From assembly GCF_002878395.1 (NCBI RefSeq), contig NC_061111.1, positions 27,068,867 through 27,132,866 of the forward strand: a stretch of 64,000 nt of DNA, read 5' to 3'. Numbering within the stretch: the first letter of the stretch is position 1; the number at the start of each line of letters is the position of its first letter. This DNA comes from Capsicum annuum (taxonomy: Eukaryota; Streptophyta; Magnoliopsida; Solanales; Solanaceae). Positions 1 through 11,700 of this stretch are shown here, piece after piece. The translations under genes were made by a program, and so were the position numbers. Below the pieces are notes generated by a model. It made no database searches and was not told the DNA's origin. It saw only the letters and a list, made by a program, of their open reading frames with translations.

Positions 1-419
1 TAAAAGGGCCCTGGCTCAGTGGAGCAGAGAAACATTTGGCAATATTTTTCAAGAAATAACCACTCTAAAGGAAGTAATAAATGTGTTGGAGGTTTAATTT
101 AAGGAGGATCATCCACAGGGGACCATGGAGAAACTTCATGAAGCTCAAGCTAATCCAAATAGGTATCTCAATAGAGAAAAGGAATTCTGGAGACAAAAAA
201 CAGGATTAGACTAGTTTAGAGATGGGAAAAGAAACACAAAGTTATTTCATACTATTGTTAATGAAAGAAGGAAAGGGCTAAAGGTGAACAAAATTCAAAA
301 TGAAAAGGTGAATGGATGGAGGAACGGGAATATATTATTGATGTTGTTGTGGTTTTTTATTAGAATCAATTTAAGAAGCATGAGAGTGACTCAGATTTTG
401 ACATTTTGAAAGTGTTAGC

Positions 420-1900
420 CGCTATTATTAGTGAAGAGGAAAGAGTTTTGATTCATGAAATCCCCTGCAAAGAGGAGGTACATCAAGCCGTAATGGGACT
501 AAATAAGAACAGTGCAGGTGGACCTAATGGGATGAATGGAGCATTTTATCAAGATACATAAAGCATTATAGGGGAGGATGTGTATGATCTGGTGAAAACC
601 TTCTTTTGTGGTGGTGAACTTCCTAGATATATTACACATACTAACCTAGTACTTATTCCAAAGAAGATGAATGTTACTACTTTTTCAGATCTAAGGCTAA
701 TATCCTTGAGTAATTTGTTAGTAAAATCTTTTAAAAGATAGTGCATGAAGGAATAAAGGCAGTTCTACCTAAGATAATCTCTAAAGAATAGGCTGATTTT
801 GTTCAAGAAAGAAGTATAGCAGAAAATATACTGTTGGTGCAAGAGATTATTACTAAAATTAGGAAAAAAGATAACCAACCAACCTTGTTATTAAGTTGGA
901 TATGATGAAGGCATATGGTAGAGTGGAGTGGACATTTTTTATGAAATTTCTGAGAAAGTTGGGATTTACTAAAAAGTTAATTGACATGGTCTTTAGATTG
1001 GTTGAAAACAATTGGTATTCAATCCTTTTGAATAGCCAACCTAAAGGTTTTTTCAAATATTCAAGGGGTCTTAAGCAAGGGGATCCTTTATCTACTACTC
1101 TCTTCATTCTAGCAGCAGAAGTATTGTCAAGAGCTTTGAATTCTTTGATGCAAAATAAAAAATTTAAAAGGTTTGGAATGCCAAGGGGAGTCCAAAGATC
1201 AATTATTTGGCTTTTAAGGATGATATGGTAATTCTTTGTAAGAAATACATGAGAACAATGAAGTTGATTTCTAATGCTTTAGAGATTTATGAGAAAGCTT
1301 CTAGGAAAGGGTGAACAAGGAAAAAAGTACAATTTATTTGCAGCATAATACATCAGGAGGAGAGGTGGTAACTGCTGAGATGACAACAGGGATATTGAGG
1401 AAAAATTTTCCTTTTATGTACTTAGGATGCCCTATATTCTAAAGGAGAAAGCGAAAGAGGTACTACCAATAACTAATTCAGAAAGTTAGTTCAAAAATTC
1501 AATCATGGAAAGAAAAATTGTTATTATATGGAGGAAGGGCAGTTTTGATCAAATATGTATTATAGAGTATTCCTATTCACTGCCTGTCAATAATGAATCC
1601 ACTATTGAATGTTCTAAATCAGATTTAGAGATTAATAGCTCAATTCTTTTGGAGCAGTTGTATTGGAGGTAGAAGTAGGTGCTGGACTAGTTGGAGAAAT
1701 TTTATGTTTACCGGAATATAAAAGAAGGATTGGGTTTCAGACTGATGCAAGATGTGTCAACGTTATTATTCTGTAAATTATGGTGGAATTTCAGAACAAA
1801 GAAGTCAATATGGAGTTAGTATATGCAGAACAGGTATAGTAAGAAAGAACACTGCAATTTAGTAATATGGAAGGTAGGTGGAGGGTTACAGGTGTGGAAA
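420..1900 (+). pseudogene. LINE reverse transcriptase (broken)
   Basis: The longest open piece (896-1231) reads as the plant L1 RT core. It starts at DMMKAYGRVEW, the D-x-x-KAYDRV motif with D changed to G, and continues to SRGLKQGDPLSTTLFILAAE, the usual QGDPLSP block. Upstream frames carry the expected NKNSAGGPNG-like linker near 505-535. Downstream pieces carry the YLGCP and KVSSKIQSWKEK-like thumb motifs near 1420-1510. Several stop codons and frame changes break the gene. RT would copy element RNA at the nicked target. Confidence 0.8.
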
Positions 1901-2340
1901 AAATGCTACAAGCTAGGGAATTAGTAGAACATTAGATTGGATGGAATTCTAAACTGGGGGATGTGTCATTTTGGCATGATAATTGGACTAGCATGGGGGA
2001 TTTGTAATACTAACACAGGGGAGAATATAGAATGGAGTGATTTTTACAATAAAGTTAGTGAAGTGGTTAAGATTGATGAATAGAAGAGAGAAAGACTGCA
2101 ACACATTATTCCTCAAGAGATGTATGACTACATTATTCAAAACATCAATCCACCAAGGAGTGAAGGGACTAAAGATACTCCTGTCTGGATGTTTGATACT
2201 AAGGGAATATTTACAGTGAAAACAACTTGACAGTATATTCGACATAAGAAAGAGGAAAATAAAATCTATAAGTGGATATTGGTTATGTGATTGCCATTCA
2301 AAATGGTATTTCTTATGTGGAGACTTTGAAAGTTCAAGAT

Positions 2341-2626
2341 CCCTGTAGATGATAGAATGAGAAAATGGGGGTTGGAAGGACCATCTAAATGTTGGTGTTG
2401 TGAGAATTCATCTCAGGAGACTATGACTCATGTCTTCTTTAGATCCAATATAGCTAACAGAATATTATCCTATTTTTCTTTTTTTACAGGTTTGAATACA
2501 GAAGACCTTTCTCTGAGAGAGGTAATAATGCTATGGTGGGGAGCAAAGGTTAAAAAAGAGCCTTCATCCAGATTACGGAGCTATACCAAGCTTGATAGTA
2601 TGAGAGCTTTGGAAAAGAAGAAATAA
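2341..2626 (+). pseudogene. LINE zf-RVT zinc-binding segment
   Basis: The piece contains CWCCENSSQETMTHVFF, matching the C-x-x-C...E-T-x-x-H-x-F pattern of the zinc-binding region that follows RT in plant LINEs (zf-RVT). It lies between the RT and RNase H pieces, as expected. Its frame is open for only 89 codons, so it survives as a fragment. Confidence 0.7.
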
Positions 2627-2678
2627 GAGAAAACATGAAGGGAAGAGAATTACTAATCAAATAATCATTCATGATATA

Positions 2679-3296
2679 ATGAAATCCATGCACAGATTGA
2701 TTAAAGTAAGACAACCTAAGAGAACCTTTTCATGGGAGTGGCCAGGATTGTTAAAAAAGCTGCAAGAATTTGAACCGGGGTTGAAGATTACAAAGGTTAC
2801 ATGGGAGTTTCCACCAGTAGGTTGGATCAAATATAACAAAAGTGGAGCATCAAGAGAAAACCCAGGACCAAGTTCATATGCCTATTGTTTGAGACATGAG
2901 GAGGGGGATCTAATCTATGCAGAGGCTGATATAATGGACAATACTACAAATACATTAGCAGAAACTACAGCTTTGGTAAAAGCTAGTGTACATTGTAAAG
3001 AAGAAAATTATGACCAGGTAATTTTTGAAACAAATTCTTTGTTAATGAAAAAGGTACTAACAACTGAATGGGAGTGTCCATGGACCATATCAGAAATAAT
3101 AGCAGATATCAAAGAAAACAAAAAGGGTAGAAATATTTTAATACAACACATCTTCAGAGAAGGGAACAAATTGACAGACTATCTTGCAAATCAGGCAATT
3201 AACAATAGAAAATGCAGATATAAATATTTTAAAAGCTTAGAACCAGTAGGTAAAAGGATAATCAACAGTGATAAACTACAGAGCCTATATCTATGA
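2679..3296 (+). pseudogene. LINE C-terminal RNase H domain
   Basis: This 205-codon open piece has the plant LINE RNase H layout. WIKYNKSGASRENPGPSSYA corresponds to the usual KLNTDGASKGNPG start. LAETTALVKA corresponds to the AE-x-x-AL helix, and FETNSLLMKKVL to the E-x-DS-x-L strand. HIFREGNKLTDYLANQA corresponds to the H-x-x-RE-x-N-x-x-AD-x-LA end. The first catalytic Asp (T-D-G) reads K-S-G and the Asp of the D-S motif reads N, so the enzyme would be inactive. It is the longest surviving frame of the element. Confidence 0.8.
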
Positions 3297-3299
3297 GTA

Positions 3300-4070
3300 T
3301 CTCCATTAAGGGGATAAAAGGATAACGAGGCTAAAGCATATAGTTTTTCACTTTACATAATTTACAAAGGCCATTGGGGATACAAAAAAGTGAAATGCCA
3401 GCTAGACTAGGCTACTTCAGCCTTTAAAAAGGACCAGGTACTCTGGGAGGGGCTAGGGTCGATTTGGAAAAGATAAACCAGAAGATGAATCCCATCATTA
3501 TGAGGCAGAAGTATTAAGCGTCCATTGCACTTCACCATGGATCCACCTGCACAAATTCCAAGGTCAGAGGAGAATAAGAAGAAAGTTGGTACAAGGGAGA
3601 GTTACCTAGTCATGACATTCATCATTCGTGATGAGCACCCTCAACAAACAAAGGATCTGCAACTGTTTACCATAAAACACAGCTGGGAGACTCACAAAAG
3701 TAAGAGTCAAGAGTAGTTAAGAAAGAAACGATTAAGTTAGGAGAAAGCTTACTTTTTAAAATTTATGACAGAAAGTATAAAATGATATTAGACACAACAT
3801 TGATGCTCCAGAAAGCAAGAATGAGGAAGTGTCGATTGAAATGTGAAGTCAACATCTCTCAGGTGTTGAAGGGTTGGGATAGAAAAGGTCTGAGGATGAA
3901 TTTAGAAACCCTACTTTCTTTTATATGTAATAAGGGGTTTGGGTTGGGAGGATTTGGGTCGCCATTTAGAAGTTTATTCTGTTTTGTTGTTTAATTGGGT
4001 TACTTGGCCTTGTGATATACTTTTATTTTATAAATCAATAAAAGCCCAAAATTTAATTTAAAAAAAAATT
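3300..4070 (+). other. LINE 3' untranslated region and A tail
   Basis: No coding frame is recognisable here. The stretch ends with TATAAATCAATAAAAGCCC and an A run of about eight bases, typical of plant LINE 3' ends. Open frames at 3525-3716 and 3782-3994 look accidental. Confidence 0.6.
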
Positions 4071-4157
4071 AGGACCACAAGATTCAAAAGTTTCATTTAT
4101 TTTCTTAAATTTCTTGTCAAGTTAAATTAGGTCATTCTTTTTAAAATAGAGTGAGTA
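4071..4157. repeat. Stowaway-like MITE fragment
   Basis: GACCACAAGATTCAAAAGT and GGTCATTCTTTTT, followed by AGAGTGAGTA, match the inner and terminal parts of the copies at 55379-55624 and 58419-58570. Only one end is present because the LINE tail replaces the other side. Confidence 0.6.
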
Positions 4158-4666
4158 TTAAAAAAAATAATAGGTAAATTATATTCTAAGAAAATATTTA
4201 TATAATACATAAATTGAATTCTAAGAAAATTGTTATGTAATTGATCTTTTTTGTAGTGTTAAACATCGGCATCTCTAATTTTAAAATTATGGGTTTAAGA
4301 AATATAGATAATGAAATATAATTTAGAAAAAAATAAAACTTGTAACAAAAAATGAATAAAAAATAATTACTTAGATGAAGTAAAATGAACAACAATTACT
4401 AAATAGGAATCGATTTTATTCAAATTTAAATTGAAAAACATATTACATGACAACTTCGGACTACTAAAATTATTTGAAAAAAATATATTGCATAAACATT
4501 AAACTTACTCAAAGACTACATGATAACTAATCAATGGTAAACAAAGTCCAAATCAACATAACACATAAAAACTTCCAATAGTTTCTTTTTTCTGTTCTTC
4601 ATTCCATATTCTTTTCAAAACACGATTCTCCTGCTCAATTTCGTTAATCATATCCTTCAAATGATT
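4158..4666. other. AT-rich spacer, no gene seen
   Basis: Very AT-rich DNA with short chance frames. I see no motif, repeat or RNA gene that can be supported. Confidence 0.5.
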
Positions 4667-5083
4667 TTATTTTTCTTCGAATTCTTTTAGCAATGTTCTA
4701 AGAAAATCTTCATCTTCTATGACTTCGTTGAGATTAAATAGCATGTCAAACTTTATAGTGTTCGATGAAAACGTCGTATCACCATCGAATGTGGATCTCT
4801 TCAATCGTGACAAAATGGTGTTCATTTCATTTATTGACATACTTTCTATCCACAAAAAATAATCACATCCATCGTTTTTCTAAAACTACAAAATAAGGAA
4901 AAAAGTTAATATACACATATTTTTAATTGAACAACTTAAAATTTTTAGCTTCGAACGCGCACAGCTCTAAAACTTACGACCAAGATTTCTTTGAGTCCTT
5001 GATGTTTTCATCTTACAATATTCATTGCATTTACATACATCTGGTTCAATTGAACATAAAGACACTTCGGATCGTTGAGACAT
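4667..5083 (-). pseudogene. GRF-type zinc-finger protein, small and probably damaged
   Basis: On the minus strand a start at 5083 gives a short protein with CKCNEYCKMKTSRTQRNLGRKF, the C-x-C...TS-x-T-x-x-N-x-GRRF part of a GRF zinc finger. About 90 bases further on, a second frame gives NDGCDYFLWIESM, the usual C-x-YF-x-W continuation, then an acidic C-terminal helix ending LLKEFEEK at 4667. GTAAGT after the LGR codons could be a donor and TTTTGTAG near 4895 an acceptor, but joining them breaks the frame, and the central Cys after GRRF-Y is missing. Many plant GRF genes of this size have unknown roles and some come from transposons. It is either a pseudogene or a gene with splicing I cannot resolve. 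Confidence 0.5.
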
Positions 5084-5751
5084 AATCAAGGAATTTTCAA
5101 AGCTCAAAAGAGATGATATTAGTAGAATAATATGATAGATGAATGAGATAAAATGAAGTGAATCAACAACACATTTATAAGTGAAAAAATTGTACTGAAG
5201 TGACAAAACATTCACGATATAAGAATCTTTTCAGGAATAACAAGCAGGCGATGAATTTCTCAGTAGTGAATCTTTTCAGGAACAACAAGCAAACAATTCA
5301 TTATATTACCAAATTTTTTTTATCAAATGTACTGTATTAATAATTTTTTCTTCCCCAAACATTTAACAGATGGTGTTAGTTGTAGTTTGCTCAAAAATTG
5401 GTAAACTGTTTATTTTATAACATAAATAAAAGTACTATCCATGTTGACTCCTAAGTCTGAAAAAGTATCTCTTTTACCTTCGGACTCGAATAAAAACATC
5501 TTTCAATATTTCAAAGACTATTTGTGCACATTTGGCCCCATTATTGTCATTGAGTTGATGATCTAACCCCATAACTTTTCAAAGAACCTTCGAGATAACA
5601 CCCTGATTGATCCCAAATCGAAAGCGGGGAGCCCTCAAAATATAACAACAAACAGCCAAAAATTTGATTCGCAGTTTCACACACACACACAGAGGCTAAA
5701 AAGCGCCCTAAAATCTCCTTACATTTTCCTTGTTCCGTAAACAAACAAACA
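5084..5751 (+). promoter_or_regulatory. Upstream and 5' UTR region of the DCP5-like gene
   Basis: No coding frame fits. Two near-identical pieces, GAATCTTTTCAGGAA-TAACAAGCA (about 5223-5246) and the same with CAACAAGCA (about 5267-5290), form a roughly 44-bp direct repeat. A (CA)7 microsatellite at 5678-5691 lies about 60 bases before the ATG, probably in the 5' leader. The start context is ACAAACAATGGCG, good for plants. No TATA box could be assigned with confidence. Confidence 0.45.
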
Positions 5752-8700
5752 ATGGCGAATGATTCCGGTACCAATCAACCGCCGTCGCCGTCGACGGCGT
5801 CGACGTCGTCTACGGCGGATTCGTATATCGGGAGTTTCATTAGTCTGATATCCAAGTTCGAGGTTCGTTATGAAGGCGTGCTCTACTATCTTAACCCACA
5901 AGACTCTTCTCTTGGCTTGAAAAACGGTTAGATTTGTACACCGCTTTTCTTTCTCTTTTGTTATATTCATTGATTGTTATGCATGGTTGTATGTATGTTT
6001 TGCTGATGGAAATGGATTATAATTTCTCTCTTACAAAGAGAAATTATATAAGGTTAAGTTGCACCTTAAATAACAAAGAGAAAGAAAGCAAGTAAAAAGC
6101 TGCCCGGACACCACTGTTATTACAAAAAAAAAAAAAAAAAAACAAGAAGCCAGTAATAGTTGGCCGGACCACCACAGTTATCAAAAAAAGAAAAGCGAGT
6201 AAAAAATTCACTACTAGTTAAAATCTGGTTTCGGAAATGTATTTAGATGTGAGTTTGTAAGTTGGTTAATGGTGTCTTGTGGATGTGGATGTTCAAGTGA
6301 AGCAGAAGGTGGCACCTATGTTACTGTTGACAGATTTCACTTCCAATAAGACCATATCTATAGCATTCTATTCTAAATAAAAAGAAGATCGAATTTCTGT
6401 AAAAACTAGACATAAGGAAGCGGGTAATAAATTCAACATCAACATACTAGGTGAAATCTTACAAGTGGGGTCTGGGGAGGATAGAGAGTACGTGGATCTT
6501 ACCACTACCTTGTGGAGGTAGAAAGGCTGTTTCGGGAGGATCCTTGGCTCGAGTACACAAAATTAAAGTAGATATGAAAGGGGAAGACGACTGTGAAGAA
6601 AATAGAGAAGGTGCAACTCGGTGAACTAAAGGTCCCGCTATGTGCAAGGTCTGAGGAAGGGCCCGACCTTAAGGGTCTATTGTACGCAGTCTTATCTTGC
6701 ATTTTTTGCGAGAGGCTGTTTTCAATGCTTGAATCCATGACCTCCTGGTCACATGACTTCAAGGATCCCTTTGAAGAAAACATAGCCACAAAAAAGAAGT
6801 GTGGGATAAATGCGGGAAAGCAAAAAATCTAGGAGGGATTATTTGTCTTCCTAGTCTTTGATATAAGAAAGGACTGTAGAAAAAATCCTTTTTTCTGCAT
6901 GGCCATAGTAGTTTTCAATAATGTTAGTGAATGAAGAGAGCTTCTTGGAATTTCTTGTTACCTTTTCATTTTTTTATGAAAAACTTACTGAAATTTCGTT
7001 GGATGTTTGATTATCAGGGTTGCTTTCTTGTAAACTAGTCAGAATTGGAATGGATGTTTAAATGAATCCTCCAATTCTTTTATTTCTTATGTGAAACAGT
7101 TGAGTTTGGATATATGCATATTTCACGTGTTCTTTTTGGTTTTGCCATAGTGGTGCTGCTTCCAATTATGAGAGCAGCAGTTTTCGGCATAGGTTCACTA
7201 TTTATTACTGCATCCTATGTGGTTTGCCTATTTAATAACTTGACGGAGCTTGAACTGGGAAATTGAGCAGGTGAAGGGCCATTTATATAACTTTAGATCA
7301 ACTGAATTGACATGCAAAACTTGCATATCTAGAAAATGTGCATAGAGTCGGAATACTAGTCATTGACTCATGATTAAGTTATTTTTGTAGGCCGAAAGTC
7401 TATGACCGCAAGCCAAAAATTATCTTAAAATGGAGAATCGAAGTGTTAATTTTGGGATTTATGAGAATACGAGCTGGCTTTTAAGTATTTAGTTACTCAC
7501 TGAATAGAGCGAGAGTTCTGATCACTATGTATTTCTTGCTTGGAATGAGAGTGGAGTTCAAGTGATCCAAGTCTATGTTTGGCTTCATGAACAAAAGGGT
7601 AAAGAGAGAAGCAATTGACAGGTAGGGAACACTTGTTGTCAGGATGGTGGATATGAGGAGTTGGAAATCCAAGCCTAGGCTTTTGATTGAAAAACTGAAA
7701 TGATATAAAGAGAATGAATGAATACTTTGTATCTTAGTTTTAGTATTTGGTATTTTGGAAGGGAGGTAAAAGAGGGGTTAAAATAGTAATTTCAGAATGC
7801 CCTGCTGGTTGCATGCTTATGATTATTTTCATTTCGGTGCTTCATTAATTATAGAAAAAAAATCTTCTTTTAACCAGTGCTCTATTTGCAGTGAGATCAT
7901 ATGGAACTGAGGGACGTAAGAAAGACGGTCCGCAGATTCCTCCAAGCGATAAAGTTTTTGAATTTATTTTGTTTCGTGGGAGTGACATTAAGGTACGTGC
8001 GTATATTCTGATTGGTAAAGAAATCTCATTTCTACTTTTAGTAAAGAGACCCAATCCAGTCGGTTTACCGTGATGCTACTACTTTTGACAGTATATGCTC
8101 ATTCCAAAATATTTGTGCGTAAAGTTTTTAATTTCTCTTTGATATTAAGTAAAATATGCATTGTTGGTACTTATCATTACTCAACTGAGAAACCAATTTT
8201 ATGTTTGGAGAGGAAGTTTATTGTGCCATGTTGTGTTGACTATGCCTCTTATTTTTTTGCTAACCGTGGTGCCTGGGTCAATGTGTATGCACCTTGACTA
8301 TGTCTCTTATGATTCACTTCATTTGATTTAACTAGTTAGACTCGTGAGGATATCTTCATATTAGACAACCTAGAGGGAATTGTGTAGAATTTGTGTATTC
8401 AATCAATTGAAAAAATTTGCACCAAAATGATGCCAAAAGTACGTATTTGCTTTCAAAAAATTGATCCAACTGTCTATACACAGGCTTTTTCCTTACACAT
8501 AACATAAATAAAACGAGGGATCCTTTATTTCCAGTGCTATTTATTCTAGTTATGTAAATCTTTGAGCAGGGTGATGAATAAAGATGTTTTAGGGGGTTAC
8601 TTGAAGGGTTTTGATGCTTCTGTTGGGGGGTGGGGGTGTAGGAACAGTATCGGTTCCTCTCTTGTTGTTCGCGGACGATACCTTGGTCTTTTGTGATGCT

Positions 8701-11700
8701 GTGACTCAGTTGGATTATTTAGGCCGAGTTCTCACTTGGTTTCAGGCGGTTTCAAGACTTACAATTAATTTGAGGAAGTGTGAGATTATTCCTATTGGGG
8801 AGGTGAATGACATTGGATCGCTTGTTCAAGTTTTGAATTGTAGGGTTGGGGTTCTTCCGACAACATATCTTGGAGTACCAGTAGGTGCATCAAACACGGA
8901 TCACACGGTATGGAATCCGGTTATTTAGAGGGTTGAGAAGGGATTAGCAGGGTGACAAACGAGATATTTGTCTAAAGGCAGGCAGGAAGTACTCATTAAG
9001 AGCACACTATCGAGCATCCACACTTACTTCATGGGTTTGTTTCATTCATTGAAAAGTTGGAAAAGATTCAAAGAAATTTTCTATGGGATGCAGCAAATAG
9101 GGTAAGGAAATTTCACTTGGTGCGGTCGGAGACTACCACATCTCCTAAAAAATGGGAGGTCTTGCCATTTAAGGTATGAAGGCGTTTAATAAAGCCTTAC
9201 TTGAGAAGTGGTTATGGAGGTCAGGTGGAGGTACAAGCTTTGTGGAGTGGGGTAAATATGGGATTACGGAAGGAGGGTGGACAACTAGAGATATCACTTT
9301 GCCTTTCCGGTGTGGTCTACGGAGGAGTATCTTGAAGATTTTAGGAAAATATCTATTCAATGCTGGAGATGTAAGGAGAGTAAATTTTGGGTGTCATAAT
9401 TGGTATGGGGACATATTATTGAAAGATGATTTTTAGAGATTGTATAGAATAACTTGCCAAAGAGAATCGAAATACAACATATTAGGGGACATGGGGTGGA
9501 GAGACTTTTTTGGGATTGACTTCATTTCTTCAATTTATTTGTAAATTTTTGCTTTGCTGATTTTGTTTGTCAGTTTCCTTTTAGGCAGAAGATCATCATT
9601 TTCGATCATTGCCCTTGAAGGTTGATTTCTAAGAAAAATATCTTCTTTTTCAGGATTTGCAAGTAAAATCCTCACCATCGCCTCAAGTGGAAGAATCATT
9701 GAATAATGATCCTGCAATTATTCAGGTGCTAATCTCCTTAATTCACAATACATGACACCTTAAATTATCTATTTTAAAATTTGCATGGGGAATTATTCTG
9801 ATAATATGTACCCAAGAAATCTGATAGTAGTTGCTAGATTTTATTTTTATTCCACAGTAATGTAATGCCATTTTTGTTGCTGTAGTCAAGCTGTGCTGGC
9901 GTTGCCCCAAGCTCTTCAAAATCGGTATCACTTAATGGTGGATCTTTGACAGAATATGGCTCTTACAAGGGACCTGCTTCATTGAACATTGTGCCACCTT
10001 CTCATCAATCTGCAAGCCAATTTGAATATGGCGCTTCTCAGGCAACTCAATCCAACACGGGTTCTTATGCAACTCCCTCTTACCAGCAAAGATACAGTGA
10101 ACCCACAAGCAGTCACCATGCTCCACAACATTCTATTCCACCTGCTGCTTCACATGCGATGATGCAGGATTTTCTGCAGGGATACCCACTCCAAGGCCCT
10201 GAACATTTCACTTCAGCTGTTCTAACAAAAAGCGTAGCTCCAGTGCCTTTGGTAACCACTGCAAATTCTTTAACCAGCAGACAGAGTCTTGCACCACCGC
10301 AACTTCCTATGGCTCCGAGTACTAACACTATGTCTCCCTTGTTATCTGTAACCTCTTCCATACCTTCTTACTTATATACTCCTGCATTTCCCCAATCTAG
10401 TCAAAATGTGGGTAACTCTGGGGCTCCAATCCTTGCTAGAATAGGTTCTACTGCTCCACCCTTATTTCCTGTATCCCCAGTTGTAGATCCCTCATCAGGT
10501 GTCTTTCCACAACAACCCCCTAGATTGCTAACTCCGGATCAGTTATCTCTCCCTAGATTTTCTGGGCAACTATATTCAGATCAGAACCTTGGTGCTCTCA
10601 GCTCAGAGCCTCTGAATCCATCATCATCATTTACTACTCCAGCAGTCCAAACACCATTGTTGCCACTGCCACCTGCTGCAAAGAAGGTATTTGCTCTTCC
10701 ATTTTTTGATGAGCGTCTGGTTAAGTTTTTGCCATATTATAGAACCATTTCTACCCTTATGTAGTTCAATTGCTTTATTCTATTATTTGTAGTGGTAAGT
10801 CCATTAGATGTCAGTATTAAAGTGGTTGAATCACTGTGAAAGTGGTTCTGCCTATCATTCATCTAATTGCTTCGACAACTGACCATGTTCATCCGATGCT
10901 TGCTTGCTGCTTTCCTTTTTATCGGGCATTGGGTCCTACTAGAATCTTAAGTAATGCCCTTGCTTGTCAAAGCGTGATGTGCTTGATAGTTTGATTCTAT
11001 CAGTGTCCTCCTTTGCCTTAAAATTCAAACTTCAGATTTGTGTTCCGTATTGTTTTAGACACAGTTTTGTTGCATGAGTACTTCTAAGGGTAAATCCAAT
11101 TGGATGACGTGACATGACACAATAATGCATATTTTCTGTAATCTTGTAGCAACCAATGGACTTACCTTTATTTTACTCTTTTATGGAAAATGAATAACCT
11201 AGAAGCAATAGAACTAGAAGTCAGTAATTCTAGATGCAGCTTTCCGTCACATTGTGGATTTAGACGCAAAAGCTAATGCCTGCCACCTCTCCAAAGCCCG
11301 AGGAAGCTTCTTATTATATAAGGTGTGCCTGTATAGGCATATGGTGGATATATGAATATGTTGTGGTGAAAGCCTAGAAAGCACCCAAGGGTGTGGCCTA
11401 GTGGTCATTCAACACTAGGTGATTCAAATCCCAGCAGAGACAAAAAAACATTAAGTGGTTCTTACCATTGGTGAGTCGAGTTACCTGATATTTGTTGTTG
11501 TTGGGAGGTGGCAGATATCCCGTTGATTTAGTCGAGGTGCGCGAAAGCAAGTCCGGACACCACGGTTATCTCCAAAAAAAAAAAACCCTAGCATATTGAT
11601 GTGTAGGATAACAGATTAAGGCCTCTGACAAAAGGGGTGCATTTTCAGTAGAGTAAGAGAGAAACAATGGAAGAAATAGCATTATTGAAGTTTTTACCAT

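Larger units (their letters stand above)
1..4070 (+). mobile_element. Decayed LINE (non-LTR) retrotransposon, 3' portion
   Basis: A plus-strand non-LTR element enters from the left edge. Broken frames give, in order, the linker before reverse transcriptase, the RT core, a zinc-binding zf-RVT segment, an RNase H domain and a long 3' UTR ending in AATAAAAGCCC and a short A run at about 4061-4068. ORF1 and the endonuclease would lie left of the window. Many stops and frameshifts show that it is dead. The 3' end abuts half of a Stowaway-like MITE, so the LINE probably inserted into that MITE. Confidence 0.85.

Noticed and set aside
5719..5970. Arginine-rich minus-strand frame (RRRRRRRR)
   Set aside because: It is the antisense of the GC-rich Ser/Thr repeat codons (CGTCG) of DCP5 exon 1.
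9946..10764. A free-standing 272-aa Ser/Pro-rich gene
   Set aside because: It is exon 4 of the DCP5-like gene plus read-through into intron 4; a GT donor at 10687 fits the exon chain.
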